From: Demequina sp. NBRC 110057
Lineage (GTDB): Bacteria > Actinomycetota > Actinomycetes > Actinomycetales > Demequinaceae
Length of the DNA stretch: 64,000 bases
Assembly (NCBI RefSeq): GCF_002090175.1
Contig: NZ_BBRN01000003.1
Span: 186,001-250,000, forward strand
Direction of reading: 5' to 3'
Each line of letters begins with the position of its first letter. Position 1 is the stretch's first letter. Made by a program: the position numbers and the translations under genes. Positions 11,184 to 20,788 of the stretch are shown in pieces. Under the pieces are notes generated by a model. The model was given only the letters and a program-made list of their open reading frames with translations, had not been told where the DNA came from and did no database searches.

Positions 11184-12023
11184 TCAGGCTCCCACACGGA
11201 AGCGGGCGAAGGCCGAGACCTCACCGCCCGAGTTCTCGATGACCTTGCCGACCGTGGTCTTGGGGTCCTTCGCGAACGCCTGGTCCACCAGGGTGTTCTC
11301 CTTGAAGAAGCCGTTCAGGCGGCCCTCCACGATCTTGGGAAGGGCGGCCTCAGGCTTGCCCTCACCCTTCGCGGTCTCCTCCGCCACGCGGCGCTCGTTC
11401 TCGACGACGTCCGCGGGGATCTCGTCGCGCACCAGGTACAGCGGCGAGTAGGCGGCGATGTGCATCGCGATGTCGCGGGCGACCTCGCCGGCCTTGGCGT
11501 CCGAGCCGACCAGCACGCCGACCTGCGCGGGCAGGTCCTTGTTGGTGCGGTGGAGGTACTCGGTGACGACCGGGGCCTCGACGCGAGCGACGCGACGCAG
11601 CACGACCTTCTCGCCGAGGGTGCCGGCGGCGGCGTCGATGAACGCCGAGACGGTGGTGTCCTCGATCGGGGCGGCGAGGGCGGCCTCGGCGTCCGCGGCA
11701 CCCGCGGCGGCGACGGCGGCAAGCACGTCGTTCGCGAGGGTGATGAACTTCTCGTTCTTCGCGACGAAGTCGGTCTCGGAGTTGAGCTCGATCAGCGTGC
11801 CGACCTGGCCGCCGTCGACGTCGGAGATCGACGCGATGACGAGGCCCTCGGAGGCCGAGCGGCCCTCACGCTTCGCGACGCCCTTGAGGCCCTTGACGCG
11901 GAGGATGTCGACGGCCTTGTTGATGTCGCCGTCGGCCTCGTCGAGGGCCTTCTTGACGTCGAGCATGCCGGCACCGGTGCGCTCACGGAGCGCCTGGATG
12001 TCAGCGACGGTGTAGTTCGCCAT
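11184..12023 (-). CDS. tsf: Translation elongation factor Ts
   Basis: A 279-residue guanine-nucleotide exchange factor for EF-Tu. The N-terminal UBA-like domain reads [20 protein letters not shown], and the exchange core contains [16 protein letters not shown], the conserved TDFVA segment that contacts EF-Tu. ATG at 12023 begins the conserved N-terminus ([10 protein letters not shown]). It follows rpsB with a 13-bp gap, so rpsB-tsf is a two-gene unit as in most bacteria. Confidence 0.97.
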   Translation of the reverse strand: MANYTVADIQALRERTGAGMLDVKKALDEADGDINKAVDILRVKGLKGVAKREGRSASEGLVIASISDVDGGQVGTLIELNSETDFVAKNEKFITLANDVLAAVAAAGAADAEAALAAPIEDTTVSAFIDAAAGTLGEKVVLRRVARVEAPVVTEYLHRTNKDLPAQVGVLVGSDAKAGEVARDIAMHIAAYSPLYLVRDEIPADVVENERRVAEETAKGEGKPEAALPKIVEGRLNGFFKENTLVDQAFAKDPKTTVGKVIENSGGEVSAFARFRVGA

Positions 12024-12036
12024 GGATGTGGTTCCC

Positions 12037-12900
<864 letters not shown>

Positions 12901-13042
12901 GGCTGTCCTTATCCGCACGCGCGACAGCGCGTGCCTTGCTTCTGGGCGGGGACTTCTCCCCGCGATTGCGGTTGACGATGCCTCCTCTGGTGAGGAGTCA
13001 TCCCTGGTGCCAACGCGGAGCGGCACCGAGTCGGAGACTCGG
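12901..13042 (-). promoter_or_regulatory. Structured rpsB 5' leader with four consecutive hairpins
   Basis: The gap between rpsB and the divergent M23 gene (12901-13266, 366 bp) contains no credible gene. Close to rpsB it holds four inverted repeats: 12915-12934 (8-bp stem, loop of four, directly above the rpsB ribosome binding site), 12946-12963 (7-bp stem), 12982-12997 (6-bp stem) and 13026-13042 (7-bp stem). S2 autoregulates rpsB-tsf in enterobacteria through an mRNA leader; whether this one does the same is inference. Promoters for rpsB and the M23 gene must lie in the remaining part. Confidence 0.5.
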
Positions 13043-13243
13043 ACCACGCCGTTCCGGCGCGTCCACCGCGGGAGCGATCCCGTGGCGAGCGCGAATGGCA
13101 CGCGACGTCATCCGGGCATGCCGGATGCGAGTCACCATCGTACCCGACCGATGCGAGCCTCGCCGACCGCGGTGCGCGCGGTGCACAGTCCCCCTCGCGC
13201 CCGCGCTTGTCCACCGATGCGTCGCGTCGGGACACCGTCTTTC

Positions 13244-13257
13244 GGCCGATGCGGTGG
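13244..13257 (+). repeat. Dispersed 14-mer GGCCGATGCSGTGG
   Basis: One of nine copies in this window of a dispersed 14-mer built on the over-represented core GGCCGATGC. This copy ends 9 bp before the chosen start codon of the M23 gene. Confidence 0.5.
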
Positions 13258-13266
13258 CCTGGCTTC

Positions 13267-13857
13267 ATGACACCGTCCCTGAGACGCTGGGCCCTCCTCG
13301 CGGCGGCCGCCGCCCTGCTGGGAGGCGCTGCCGCCGTGCCTGCGGCAGCCGAGGGGCCGTCGCCCGGTCTGGCGCCCCTGGCGCCACTGGTGGAGGCCGC
13401 GGTGGCCGCACGTTCGCCAGCGCGCGACGCTGCTGACACGCCCGGGGCGCCGCTGGCCTCTCCCCTCACGCCGCTGAGGGTGGTGAACGGCGCCAGGCTT
13501 CCCGACCGGCCATGGCTCGAGGGACACCGCGGGGTCGACCTCGCCGCGAGCGCGGGCGAGGCGGTCACGTCACCCGCGGCGGGGATGGTGTCGTTCGTCG
13601 GTGTCGTCGTCGACCGCCCGGTCATCACCATCACGCACGCGGGAGGGCTGCGCAGCAGCCTCGAGCCCGTGGACGCGTCGGTGGCGGTGGGTGACACCGT
13701 GGCTACGGGGTCTCCGATCGGCACCGTCGCGGACACGCTGGGGCACTGCGCCCCCGCGACCTGCCTTCATTGGGGAGTGCGCGAGGGCGAGACCTACCTC
13801 GACCCCCTCGACCTCCTGGCGGGCTTCGGGCCTGTGAGGCTCCTCGACGTCTCGTGA
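13267..13857 (+). CDS. Exported M23-family (LytM-fold) protein with incomplete zinc/catalytic residues
   Basis: A 196-residue protein beginning MTPSLRRWALLAAAAALLGG, a clear signal peptide ending near residue 32. The rest is a LytM-type peptidase domain: the first zinc motif HxxxD is present (HRGVDLA, about residue 82) and the last metal histidine is in LHWGV. However the expected HxH is CLH, and the usual Y-x-H-L catalytic histidine segment reads RSSLEPV. I recall the same variation in actinobacterial homologues next to rpsB, so this may be a non-hydrolytic or atypical subfamily that regulates or binds peptidoglycan. An in-frame ATG six codons earlier is possible. It is divergent from rpsB and convergent with the sigma factor gene. 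Confidence 0.85.
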   Translation: MTPSLRRWALLAAAAALLGGAAAVPAAAEGPSPGLAPLAPLVEAAVAARSPARDAADTPGAPLASPLTPLRVVNGARLPDRPWLEGHRGVDLAASAGEAVTSPAAGMVSFVGVVVDRPVITITHAGGLRSSLEPVDASVAVGDTVATGSPIGTVADTLGHCAPATCLHWGVREGETYLDPLDLLAGFGPVRLLDVS

Positions 13858-13867
13858 ACGACGCGGG

Positions 13868-14701
13868 CTACCCGAAGGCGCCGGTGGTGAGGAGCTTCTC
13901 GCGGAGCTTCTTGACCGCGCCGGAGTGGATCTGCGAGACCCGCGACTCGGTGACGCCGAGGATCTGCCCGATCTGGGCGAGCGTCAGGTTGTCGAAGTAA
14001 TACAGGCGCAGCACCTGCTGCTCCCGGTCACGCACCGACTGGATCGCGGCGGCAAGCAGCGACCGGGTCTCGCGGGCCTCGACGGGAGACGACGCCTCAG
14101 GCATCGCGAGCGAAGCCGCGGTGTCGAGGGCGTGCGCGTCGCCGGAAGTGGGGAGGCCGTCGAGGGCGGCGATGTGGGACATGGCGACCTGCGCGCGCAC
14201 GGTCCGCACGTCGGCGGTGGTCCAACCCAGGTGTGCGGCGACGTCGTCGTCGGTCACGGGCCTCAGCAGGCGCTGCTCGAGGCTGCGCGTCGCCTGGTCG
14301 ACCGACCGCGCCTTCGACCGCACCGAGCGCGGCACCCAGTCGGCGGCACGCAGCTCGTCGATGATCGCGCCCCGGATGCGCTGGGCGGCATAGGTCTCAA
14401 ACTTGAATCCCCGCGCGGGCTCGAACTTCTCGACGGCGTCGATGAGGCCGAACGTGCCGTACGACACGAGGTCGGCAAGTTCGACCTGATCGGGAAGCCG
14501 CCCGATCATGCGGGTCGCCACCTGCGTGACGAGCGGCGCGAAACGGGTGATGAGGGCGTCGCGCGCCGCGCGCCGCGCCGCTCCCTCGGTGGTCTCCAGC
14601 GCGCGCCACCAGGACGCAACCCTGTCCGCCTCGTCCGCCACGACGGCGGTGGTGACGGTGACCGGCTCGGACTGCCTCAGCATGTCAGTCGATTCGGACA
14701 T
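13868..14701 (-). CDS. whiG: FliA/WhiG-type RNA polymerase sigma factor
   Basis: A 277-residue sigma-70 family protein of group 3. Region 2 contains LADLVSYGTFGLIDAVEKF and GFKFETYAAQRIRGAIIDELR, region 3 starts WVPRSVRSKARSVDQATR, and region 4 ends with a clear helix-turn-helix (LTLAQIGQILGVTESRVSQIHSGA, here given in pieces: LTLAQIGQILGV and TESRVSQIHSG). This is the WhiG/FliA pattern: in Streptomyces it triggers sporulation, elsewhere it directs flagellar genes. No flagellar or sporulation genes are in this window, so its regulon is unknown. The ATG at 14701 has a GAGGGG site upstream and lies 8 bp after the xerC stop. The same location next to xerC/dprA is known from Streptomyces. Confidence 0.88.
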   Translation of the reverse strand: MSESTDMLRQSEPVTVTTAVVADEADRVASWWRALETTEGAARRAARDALITRFAPLVTQVATRMIGRLPDQVELADLVSYGTFGLIDAVEKFEPARGFKFETYAAQRIRGAIIDELRAADWVPRSVRSKARSVDQATRSLEQRLLRPVTDDDVAAHLGWTTADVRTVRAQVAMSHIAALDGLPTSGDAHALDTAASLAMPEASSPVEARETRSLLAAAIQSVRDREQQVLRLYYFDNLTLAQIGQILGVTESRVSQIHSGAVKKLREKLLTTGAFG

Positions 14702-14709
14702 GATTCCCC

Positions 14710-15660
14710 TCATGCTCGCGGATGCGCAAGCTGATATGTGGCCCGCAGTCGCTCTGCGGACACATGTGTGTAGCGCTGCGTGGTGGTGAGGCTCGCGTGT
14801 CCGAGAACCTCCTGCACCGATCGCAGGTCCGACCCCCCAGTCAGAAGATGTGTGGCGGCGGTGTGGCGCAGCGCGTGCGGCGCCACGTCCGCGATTCCTG
14901 CCGCGCGGCACAGCGCGTGGATCGCCTCGCGTACCTGCCGCTGGTCGGCGCGGTGGCCGCGCCTGCCGAGCAGCAATGCCCCGTCGCTGTGCGAGGCGAG
15001 CAGAGCCGGACGGCCGCCCTCGAGCCACAGGCGCACGGCATCGGCGGCTGGCACGCCGAACGGCACGACGCGCTCCTTGCCGCCCTTGCCCATCACCCTG
15101 ACCAGCCGCTCGGCGAGGTCGATGTCCCCCACGTCGACCCCCACGAGCTCGCCCACGCGCATCCCCGTGGCGTAGAGCAGCTCGGCCGCGGCCCAGTCGC
15201 GCAGGCGAATCGGGTCGCCGTCGTCGCAGCGGGCCCTGGCCACGTCCAGGAGGGTGACCACGTCCGCCGCGGCGAGCACCTCAGGAAGCGTCGACGCCGG
15301 TCGGGCCGAGCCCAGCCGCGCGGCGGGATCCTCGGGGATGGCCCCGATGCGGCGGGCCCACGCGTAGAACGAGCGGACCGCCGCGCCCCGGCGCGCCAGA
15401 GTGGTGCGGCTGAGGCCCGCCTCGGCCATCGCCGCGAGCCAGGCCCTGAGGTCCGCGATCGTCACCGTCGCGAAGGCGTCGTCCACGTCCGGCCCGCCCG
15501 CGTCCTCGACGTCGTCGATGCCCAACTGTCGCGTCGCGAGGTGGAGCAGGTCGCCCCTGTACGCACGCACGGTGTTCTCCGAGAGGCCGCGCTCGTGGCG
15601 CAGGTACCCCTCGAAGCGCGTGAGCAATCCGCTCACGTCATTCGCGTCCGTGCCAGGCAT
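14710..15660 (-). CDS. xerC: Tyrosine recombinase XerC
   Basis: A 316-residue site-specific recombinase of the chromosome-dimer-resolution type. The N-terminal SAM-like DNA-binding domain is about residues 8-105. The catalytic set is complete: R in ATGMRVGELVGVD, K in GKGGKERVVPF, HxxR in PHALRHTAATHLL, and H plus nucleophilic Y in LGHASLTTTQRYTHVS. It lies in the conserved order rpsB, sigma factor, xerC, dprA, which argues for the housekeeping recombinase rather than a phage integrase. No integrase-type attachment sites are visible nearby. Confidence 0.92.
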   Translation of the reverse strand: MPGTDANDVSGLLTRFEGYLRHERGLSENTVRAYRGDLLHLATRQLGIDDVEDAGGPDVDDAFATVTIADLRAWLAAMAEAGLSRTTLARRGAAVRSFYAWARRIGAIPEDPAARLGSARPASTLPEVLAAADVVTLLDVARARCDDGDPIRLRDWAAAELLYATGMRVGELVGVDVGDIDLAERLVRVMGKGGKERVVPFGVPAADAVRLWLEGGRPALLASHSDGALLLGRRGHRADQRQVREAIHALCRAAGIADVAPHALRHTAATHLLTGGSDLRSVQEVLGHASLTTTQRYTHVSAERLRATYQLAHPRA

Positions 15661-15676
15661 GACGACACCTTGGCAC

Positions 15677-15721
15677 TGTCACATCTGTCAAATCAACCCC
15701 TTCAGTAACATTTGTCACATC
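15677..15721 (-). repeat. Three near-identical direct repeats upstream of xerC
   Basis: The 65-bp gap between dprA and xerC is AT-rich compared with its surroundings. It holds TGTCACATC at 15677-15685, TGTCAAATC at 15686-15694 and TGTCACATC at 15713-15721. On the minus strand a TTGACA-like element is part of the array. It may be an operator or xerC promoter region. Confidence 0.4.
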
Positions 15722-15725
15722 GTTA

Positions 15726-17042
15726 TCAATCGCGCGAGCGGTTTTGTCCTCTTTTGTCACGTTTCGGCGCCTCCGCCCCGCGCGGCGTGGCCCGTCGCCA
15801 CTGGCCAGACTCCCTGACGACAAGCCCGTCGAGTTCAAGCCGCCCCAGGCTCGCGAGCGCCTCAGCGACGGTGAGCCCGGCCCGACGCGCCACGTCGTCG
15901 AGCGTGCCCCCGCGTCCGCCCGCGGCGTCGAAGGCGGCGCGGTCGTGGGGGTGCGCGAACTCCGGCCGCGGTGCCGCAAGCACGGCGGGCACCTCCTCGG
16001 CACCGCCCGACGCGGCCGCCGACGACACCCCGATGGGGCCCGCCAGCTCGCACGCGTCCTCGGCACTCCTGATGAGCACGGCGGCTCCCTCGCGCATGAG
16101 CGCGTGGCACCCGCCGGACACCGTGGATGTCACCGGCCCCGGCACCGCGCCCACCGGGCGCCCGATGGCGAGGGCGTGGCGCGCGGTCGACAGCGCACCC
16201 GAGCGCGGCGCCGCCTCCACGACGACAGTCGCCGCCGCGGCTGCGATGAGGCGGTTACGCAGCAGGAAGCGCGCGCGGTACGGGGCGCGACCCGGCGGCG
16301 CCTCCGCGAGCACCGCCCCCTCGCGCGCGACGCGGGACAGGAGATCGGCGTTGCCCGCCGGATACAGCTGGTCGATGCCGCCGGCGAGCACCGCGACCGT
16401 GACCCCACCGGCCGCGAGCGCGGCGCGATGCGCGCGGGCGTCGATACCGTACGCGCCTCCGGAGACGACCGCACGCGGCGCCAAGCCTGCCGCGCGGTCT
16501 CCCCGGACGAGGTCGGCGGCAAGGGTTGCGGCCACGTGTTCGCCGTAGGCGGTGGCAGACCGGGACCCCACCACCGCGATCCCCGCCGCGAGCGCCTCGC
16601 CGATGTCCGCGGGCCCCCGTACCCACAGCGCGAACGGCGCCGTCGCGCCGAGCGCGTCGAAGGCGAGAGGCCAGCCGGGCTCGCCGCGCACGAGGACGCG
16701 TGCGCCACAGGCCTCGGTGCGGCGCAGGACAAGGTCGGGGTCCCCCTCGTCCCAGCGGGCGAGCCACCGGGGCGCGGCGGCGATGGCCTTGTCGATGGTG
16801 GGGACGGGAACCGAGGGTGCGAGCGCGGCGGTGGCCATCACGGGGTCGTCCACGGCGGTCCTTGCCCAGGCGAGCGCCTCCCTGGCGCCGAGCCCGGCCA
16901 CGAGCCACGCGGCGGGGCCGTCGCCCGCCTCCGCGAGGACGCTCCACCGCAGTAGCGCGGCGCGCTCGTCAGAGTCGGGCCCGTGCACGTCGGGCCGGTC
17001 CGCATCGGACCCGAGCACGGCCGGCTCATGTGCGGCCGTCAT
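15726..17042 (-). CDS. dprA: DNA-processing protein DprA (Smf family)
   Basis: A 438-residue protein starting MTAAHEPAVLGSDADRPD. The extended Rossmann fold of DprA is visible from about residue 145: VVGSRSATAYGEH, VVSGGAYGIDARAHRAAL and the GGIDQLYPAGNADLL and EAAPRSGALSTARHAL segments. A C-terminal winged-helix-like region (TLDDVARRAGLTVAEALASLGRLE) is typical. DprA loads RecA on incoming single-stranded DNA in transformable bacteria and is widely kept elsewhere. Its ATG overlaps the comM stop by 4 bp. The family name is secure; activity in natural transformation is not shown by the window. Confidence 0.93.
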   Translation of the reverse strand: MTAAHEPAVLGSDADRPDVHGPDSDERAALLRWSVLAEAGDGPAAWLVAGLGAREALAWARTAVDDPVMATAALAPSVPVPTIDKAIAAAPRWLARWDEGDPDLVLRRTEACGARVLVRGEPGWPLAFDALGATAPFALWVRGPADIGEALAAGIAVVGSRSATAYGEHVAATLAADLVRGDRAAGLAPRAVVSGGAYGIDARAHRAALAAGGVTVAVLAGGIDQLYPAGNADLLSRVAREGAVLAEAPPGRAPYRARFLLRNRLIAAAAATVVVEAAPRSGALSTARHALAIGRPVGAVPGPVTSTVSGGCHALMREGAAVLIRSAEDACELAGPIGVSSAAASGGAEEVPAVLAAPRPEFAHPHDRAAFDAAGGRGGTLDDVARRAGLTVAEALASLGRLELDGLVVRESGQWRRATPRGAEAPKRDKRGQNRSRD

Positions 17043-18568
17043 GCGAGGTCCCTGGTGCGCAGCGCGAGGGCCTGGGCAACGTGCTCGGCCGACGGGGCCG
17101 GCTCGCCGGCCAGGTCGGCGAGCGTCCACGCCACCCGCAGCGCACGGTCGGCCCCGCGCGCGCTCAGCGCTCCCCTGTCCATCGCCGCCCACAGGTCTCG
17201 GCACGCGGCCCGGTCGGTGTGCTCGCGCAGCCACCGCCCCGCGACCTGGGCGTTGGCGCTCCACCCGTGAGCGGCGAGACGCCGCCTGGCACGCTCGCGC
17301 GCGAGGGCGACCCGCGCGGCGATGACGGCGCTGGACTCCCCCGGCTCGTCGAGGCCGGTGCGGACGGGGACGACCTCGACCTGCAGGTCGACGCGATCGA
17401 GCAGCGGACCCGACAGCCGGTGCGCGTACGTGCGCCGCTGGTGCGGGGTGCAGGAGCACGCAGGGTCGCGCCCGAAGTACTTGCCGCACGGGCACGGATT
17501 GGCCGCCATCACCAGCTGGAAACGCGCCGGGTAGCGCGTGGCGCCCAGCGACCGATGCAGCACCACCTCCCCGTCCTCGAGGGGCTGGCGCAGCGTCTGC
17601 AGGACGCGCGCGGGAAACTCGGGTGCCTCGTCGAGGAACAACACTCCGGCATGGGCGCGCGAGATGGCGCCCGGGCGCGCCAGCGCCGAGCCTCCCCCCA
17701 CGATGGCCGCGGCGGAGGCGGAGTGGTGCGGCGCCTCGAACGGCGGGCGGGTGATGAGGCCGCGCGACGCGTCGAAGACCCCAGCGAGCGAGTGGACCGA
17801 GGTGACCTCGACGGCCTCGGAGGCGGTGAGGTCGGGAAGGAGCCCCGGCAGCCGGGTGGCGAGCATGGTCTTCCCTACCCCCGGCGGTCCGGTCATGAGG
17901 AGGTGGTGGCCTCCCGCGGCCGCGACCTCGAGCGCCGCGCGCGCCTCCGCCTGACCACGCACGTCCGCCAGGTCGGGCTCGGGCTCCGCGGACGCCTCCG
18001 ACGCACCGCGGCGCGCTGTCTCGGCAGGCGCGGCGGGAAGCCCCGTCAGCTCGGCGGCGTCCGCGTTGCCGTACGCGTGCAGCAAGGAGGCGAGGGTGGC
18101 AGCCCCGCGCACCTCGATGCCGGGCACGAGCGACGCCTCAGCGACACACGGAGCGGGAACCACGACGGTGCCCGCTCCAGCCGCCGCGGCGGCCGCGACG
18201 GCGGGGAGCACCCCGCGCACGGGGTGGAGGCGGCCGTCGAGGCCCAGCTCGCCCAGGTGGATTCCCTCCGCCGCTCCTGGCCGGATCTCCCCCGCGGCCG
18301 CGAGCACCGCGAGGGCAATGGCCAGGTCCGTGGCCGGGCCAGACTTCGGCAGCGAGGCGGGCGACAGGTTGACCGTGACGCGGCGGGCCGGCCACGTCAC
18401 CCGCGACGACGCGACCGCGGCGCGCACCCTGTCACGGGCCTCGCTGAGGGACGCGTCGGGGAGCCCCACGAGCGTGAACGACGGCAGCCCGGGCGCCACA
18501 TGCGCCTCGACGTCGATGACGTGCCCGGCGAGACCCGTGAGGACCACGGCCCTCGTGCGGCCGATCAC
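17039..18568 (-). CDS. comM: YifB/ComM family Mg-chelatase-like AAA+ ATPase
   Basis: A 509-residue protein with an N-terminal Lon-protease-like fold (VEAHVAPGLPSFTLVGLPD) and a central AAA+ module: Walker A GPPGVGKTMLATRL around residue 215, Walker B VLFLDEAPEF around residue 300. A C-terminal Mg-chelatase domain follows with a Cys-rich stretch PCPCGKYFGRDPACSC. ComM is a hexameric helicase promoting branch migration during transformation. The GTG start at 18568 overlaps the yraN stop by 4 bp (GTGA), and the family normally begins close to this point. Confidence 0.92.
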   Translation of the reverse strand: MIGRTRAVVLTGLAGHVIDVEAHVAPGLPSFTLVGLPDASLSEARDRVRAAVASSRVTWPARRVTVNLSPASLPKSGPATDLAIALAVLAAAGEIRPGAAEGIHLGELGLDGRLHPVRGVLPAVAAAAAAGAGTVVVPAPCVAEASLVPGIEVRGAATLASLLHAYGNADAAELTGLPAAPAETARRGASEASAEPEPDLADVRGQAEARAALEVAAAGGHHLLMTGPPGVGKTMLATRLPGLLPDLTASEAVEVTSVHSLAGVFDASRGLITRPPFEAPHHSASAAAIVGGGSALARPGAISRAHAGVLFLDEAPEFPARVLQTLRQPLEDGEVVLHRSLGATRYPARFQLVMAANPCPCGKYFGRDPACSCTPHQRRTYAHRLSGPLLDRVDLQVEVVPVRTGLDEPGESSAVIAARVALARERARRRLAAHGWSANAQVAGRWLREHTDRAACRDLWAAMDRGALSARGADRALRVAWTLADLAGEPAPSAEHVAQALALRTRDLA

Positions 18569-18921
18569 GACACCCCCCTGACGTGCTCGACGCGGGCCGC
18601 GCCCGCGCGCGGCAAGGACACGGCGAGCACATCCACCCTGACGTCCCGGCACCGGGAGCCGTCGCGTGACAGCCAGGCGGCCGCGAGCCTGCGCAGGCGC
18701 TCCACCTTGGCGCGCGTGACAGCCTCCTGCGGGGGCCCGTACGCCTGAGAGCGCCGCGTCTTGACCTCGATGACGACGAGGTCGGGCCCGTCGCGAGCCA
18801 CGAGGTCCACCTCGCCGTGCTCGCAGCGCCAGTTACGAGCGAGCACCGCCCAGCCCCGTTCCTCCACCCATCTCGCGGCGACGTCCTCGCCGTACCGCCC
18901 CACCTCGCGCGTCGCGCTCAT
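18565..18921 (-). CDS. UPF0102 / YraN-like endonuclease-fold protein
   Basis: A 118-residue protein of the UPF0102 family. The restriction-endonuclease-like core is seen in GEDVAARWVEERGWAVLARN, EVDLVARDGPDLVVIEVKTR (E, D, E-x-K pattern) and the Arg/Lys-rich RAKVERLRRLAAAWL helix. Biochemical role in most bacteria is unknown. It precedes comM and dprA, with a 4-bp overlap to comM. The chosen ATG gives the normal family length. Confidence 0.88.
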   Translation of the reverse strand: MSATREVGRYGEDVAARWVEERGWAVLARNWRCEHGEVDLVARDGPDLVVIEVKTRRSQAYGPPQEAVTRAKVERLRRLAAAWLSRDGSRCRDVRVDVLAVSLPRAGAARVEHVRGVS

Positions 18922-19094
18922 GGCCACCTCCACCGCCCACCCTGGGTGCGGCGGCGAGCGGCGGCGCGAGTCGCGCACGCATCGGGGGAAGCCTTTCCCA
19001 CGGCGACGGGGCTGGGGACGACGCCCCCGGCATCGGCCGCCCGCACTCGGCCGCCGACACTCGGCCGGCCTCACACGACCGCCCATAAGCACGA

Positions 19095-19127
19095 GGGCGC
19101 CCCCTCCCGCACGGGGAGGGGGCGCCC
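19095..19127 (-). terminator. Perfect 14-bp hairpin, terminator of the first MFS gene
   Basis: Arms 19095-19108 and 19114-19127 are perfectly complementary (14 bp of mostly G and C) with a 5-nt loop, 18 bp past the stop of the minus-strand MFS gene. A T-rich tail is weak. The gap 18922-19145 to yraN otherwise holds one copy of GGCCGATGC and no gene. Confidence 0.7.
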
Positions 19128-19145
19128 TGGTCGGCGATCGCGACG

Positions 19146-20738
19146 TTAGTGCGCGACGGCCTCCACGGAGGCCTCGACCTCGGCACCGGCCGACGCCGGC
19201 TCGGACCGGTCGATGCGGGTGGCCAGCGGCGCCTCCTTGACGAACGACAGCAGGATCAGCGAGCCGACGGCGAGCGGGACCATCCACAGGTAGATGGGGG
19301 TCAGCGCGTCGTTGTACGAGCTCACCACGAGGTCGTGGATCTGCTGCGGGAGCTGACTCACTGCCTCGGGGGTGAGCGAGTTCATGTCGCCCGTGGCGTC
19401 CCCGGCGGACGCGGGAAGGCGCTCGGCGAGCAGGTCGATCAGGCGGTTGGTGAACACCGAGCCCACCACGGCGGCGCCGAGCGAGGCGCCGATCTGGCGG
19501 AAGTAGTTGTTCGACGCGGTCGCGGTGCCCACCATGCGCACGGGGAACGTGTTCTGCACCACGAGCACGAGGATCTGCATGGTGAGGCCCAGGCCGATGC
19601 CCATGATTCCCAGGTAGACGCACGTAATCCACACGGCGTGGTCCCATGTCATAGTCGACAGCAGGAACATCGCGACACCGAGGAACACCGCGCCGATGAT
19701 CGGCAGGTGCTTGTAGCGGCCGGTCTTGGTGACCATGCGGCCGCTCACGACCGAGGTGACGAGCATGCAGCCCATCATCGGGATCATCAGCAGGCCGGCC
19801 TTAGTGGCGCTCACGCCGGCGACCATCTGCAGGTAGGTGGGCATGTAGGCGAGCGTGCCGAACATCGCGATGCCGGTCAGCAGGCCGGCGGCCGTGGTCA
19901 GCACAAAGTTGCGCTCCTTGAACAGCGCGAGAGGCATGACGGGCTCCGCGGCGCGACGCTCGATCGCGACAAACGCGACGCCGCCGACCACGGTGAGGCC
20001 GAACAGGCCGAGGATCTGCCACGAGGCCCACTCGTAGGTGTTGCCGCCCCACGAGGTCGCGAGCACGAGCGCCGCGGACGCGATGGCGAGCGTCACCATG
20101 CCGGCCACGTCGATCTTGGCCTTCGACGCATCGGGCTTGGGAAGCTTCAGGAACAGCGAGGCTGACACGAGCGCGACGATGCCGAGCGGCACATTGATCC
20201 ACATGCACCACTGCCAGCCGACCGACTCGGTGAACCAGCCGCCCAGCAGCGGGCCGGCGACGGACGCGAGGGCGAAGACTCCACCCATGATTCCCATGTA
20301 GCGGCCGCGCTCACGCGCGGGCACCACGTCGGCGATGATCGCCTGCGACAGGATCATGAGGCCACCGCCGCCGAGGCCCTGCACGGCGCGGCCGACGATG
20401 AGCTCGGTCATCCCCTGGGCGAGCGCGCCCACCACGGAGCCCACCATGAACAGCGTGATCGCGATCATGAACAGGGACTTGCGGCCGATGAGGTCGCCCA
20501 ACTTGCCGTAGATCGGCATCATGATGGTCGCCGCGAGGATGTAGGCGGTCGTCACCCACAGCATGTGGTCCACGCCGTTGAGGTCGCCCACCACGGTGGG
20601 AAGGGCGGTGGCGAAGATGGTCTGGTCGAGCGCCGAGAGCAGCATGGCGGTCATCAGGCCGACGAACATCAGCAGGATGTGACGCCGGTCGGGCTCGGTG
20701 CGGGCCGCCGCGGGGGACGGCATGGCGGTGTCTGACAA
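19146..20738 (-). CDS. 14-TM MFS drug exporter (DHA2, EmrB/QacA-like), copy 1
   Basis: A 530-residue membrane protein with about 14 hydrophobic segments. It shows the DHA2 motifs: LLSALDQTIFATALPTVVGDL in the first helix region, loop 2-3 GKLGDLIGRKSLF (motif A), GRAVQGLGGGGLMILSQAII and ARERGRYMGIMGG. A long acidic tail (SEPASAGAEVEASVEAVAH) ends it. The TTG at 20738 is chosen because GAGGAG lies a suitable distance upstream; the ATG five codons later is the alternative. It is highly similar to the second MFS protein at 21548-23299, with a TetR gene between them, which suggests duplication of a drug or metabolite efflux pump under one regulator. Substrate unknown. Confidence 0.88.
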   Translation of the reverse strand: MSDTAMPSPAAARTEPDRRHILLMFVGLMTAMLLSALDQTIFATALPTVVGDLNGVDHMLWVTTAYILAATIMMPIYGKLGDLIGRKSLFMIAITLFMVGSVVGALAQGMTELIVGRAVQGLGGGGLMILSQAIIADVVPARERGRYMGIMGGVFALASVAGPLLGGWFTESVGWQWCMWINVPLGIVALVSASLFLKLPKPDASKAKIDVAGMVTLAIASAALVLATSWGGNTYEWASWQILGLFGLTVVGGVAFVAIERRAAEPVMPLALFKERNFVLTTAAGLLTGIAMFGTLAYMPTYLQMVAGVSATKAGLLMIPMMGCMLVTSVVSGRMVTKTGRYKHLPIIGAVFLGVAMFLLSTMTWDHAVWITCVYLGIMGIGLGLTMQILVLVVQNTFPVRMVGTATASNNYFRQIGASLGAAVVGSVFTNRLIDLLAERLPASAGDATGDMNSLTPEAVSQLPQQIHDLVVSSYNDALTPIYLWMVPLAVGSLILLSFVKEAPLATRIDRSEPASAGAEVEASVEAVAH

Positions 20739-20788
20739 GAGGGGGCTCCTCGGGTGTTGCGGCCAGTCCGGTGGGACGGGCGGGGTCT

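Noticed and set aside
14710-15660. Tyrosine recombinase as mark of a prophage or integrative element
   Set aside because: It sits in the conserved rpsB, sigma, xerC, dprA order with no phage genes or flanking attachment repeats; it is the housekeeping XerC.
19095-19127. Perfect inverted repeat as an IS terminal repeat
   Set aside because: It lies directly after a gene stop, is short, and has no partner copy or transposase; it fits a terminator.
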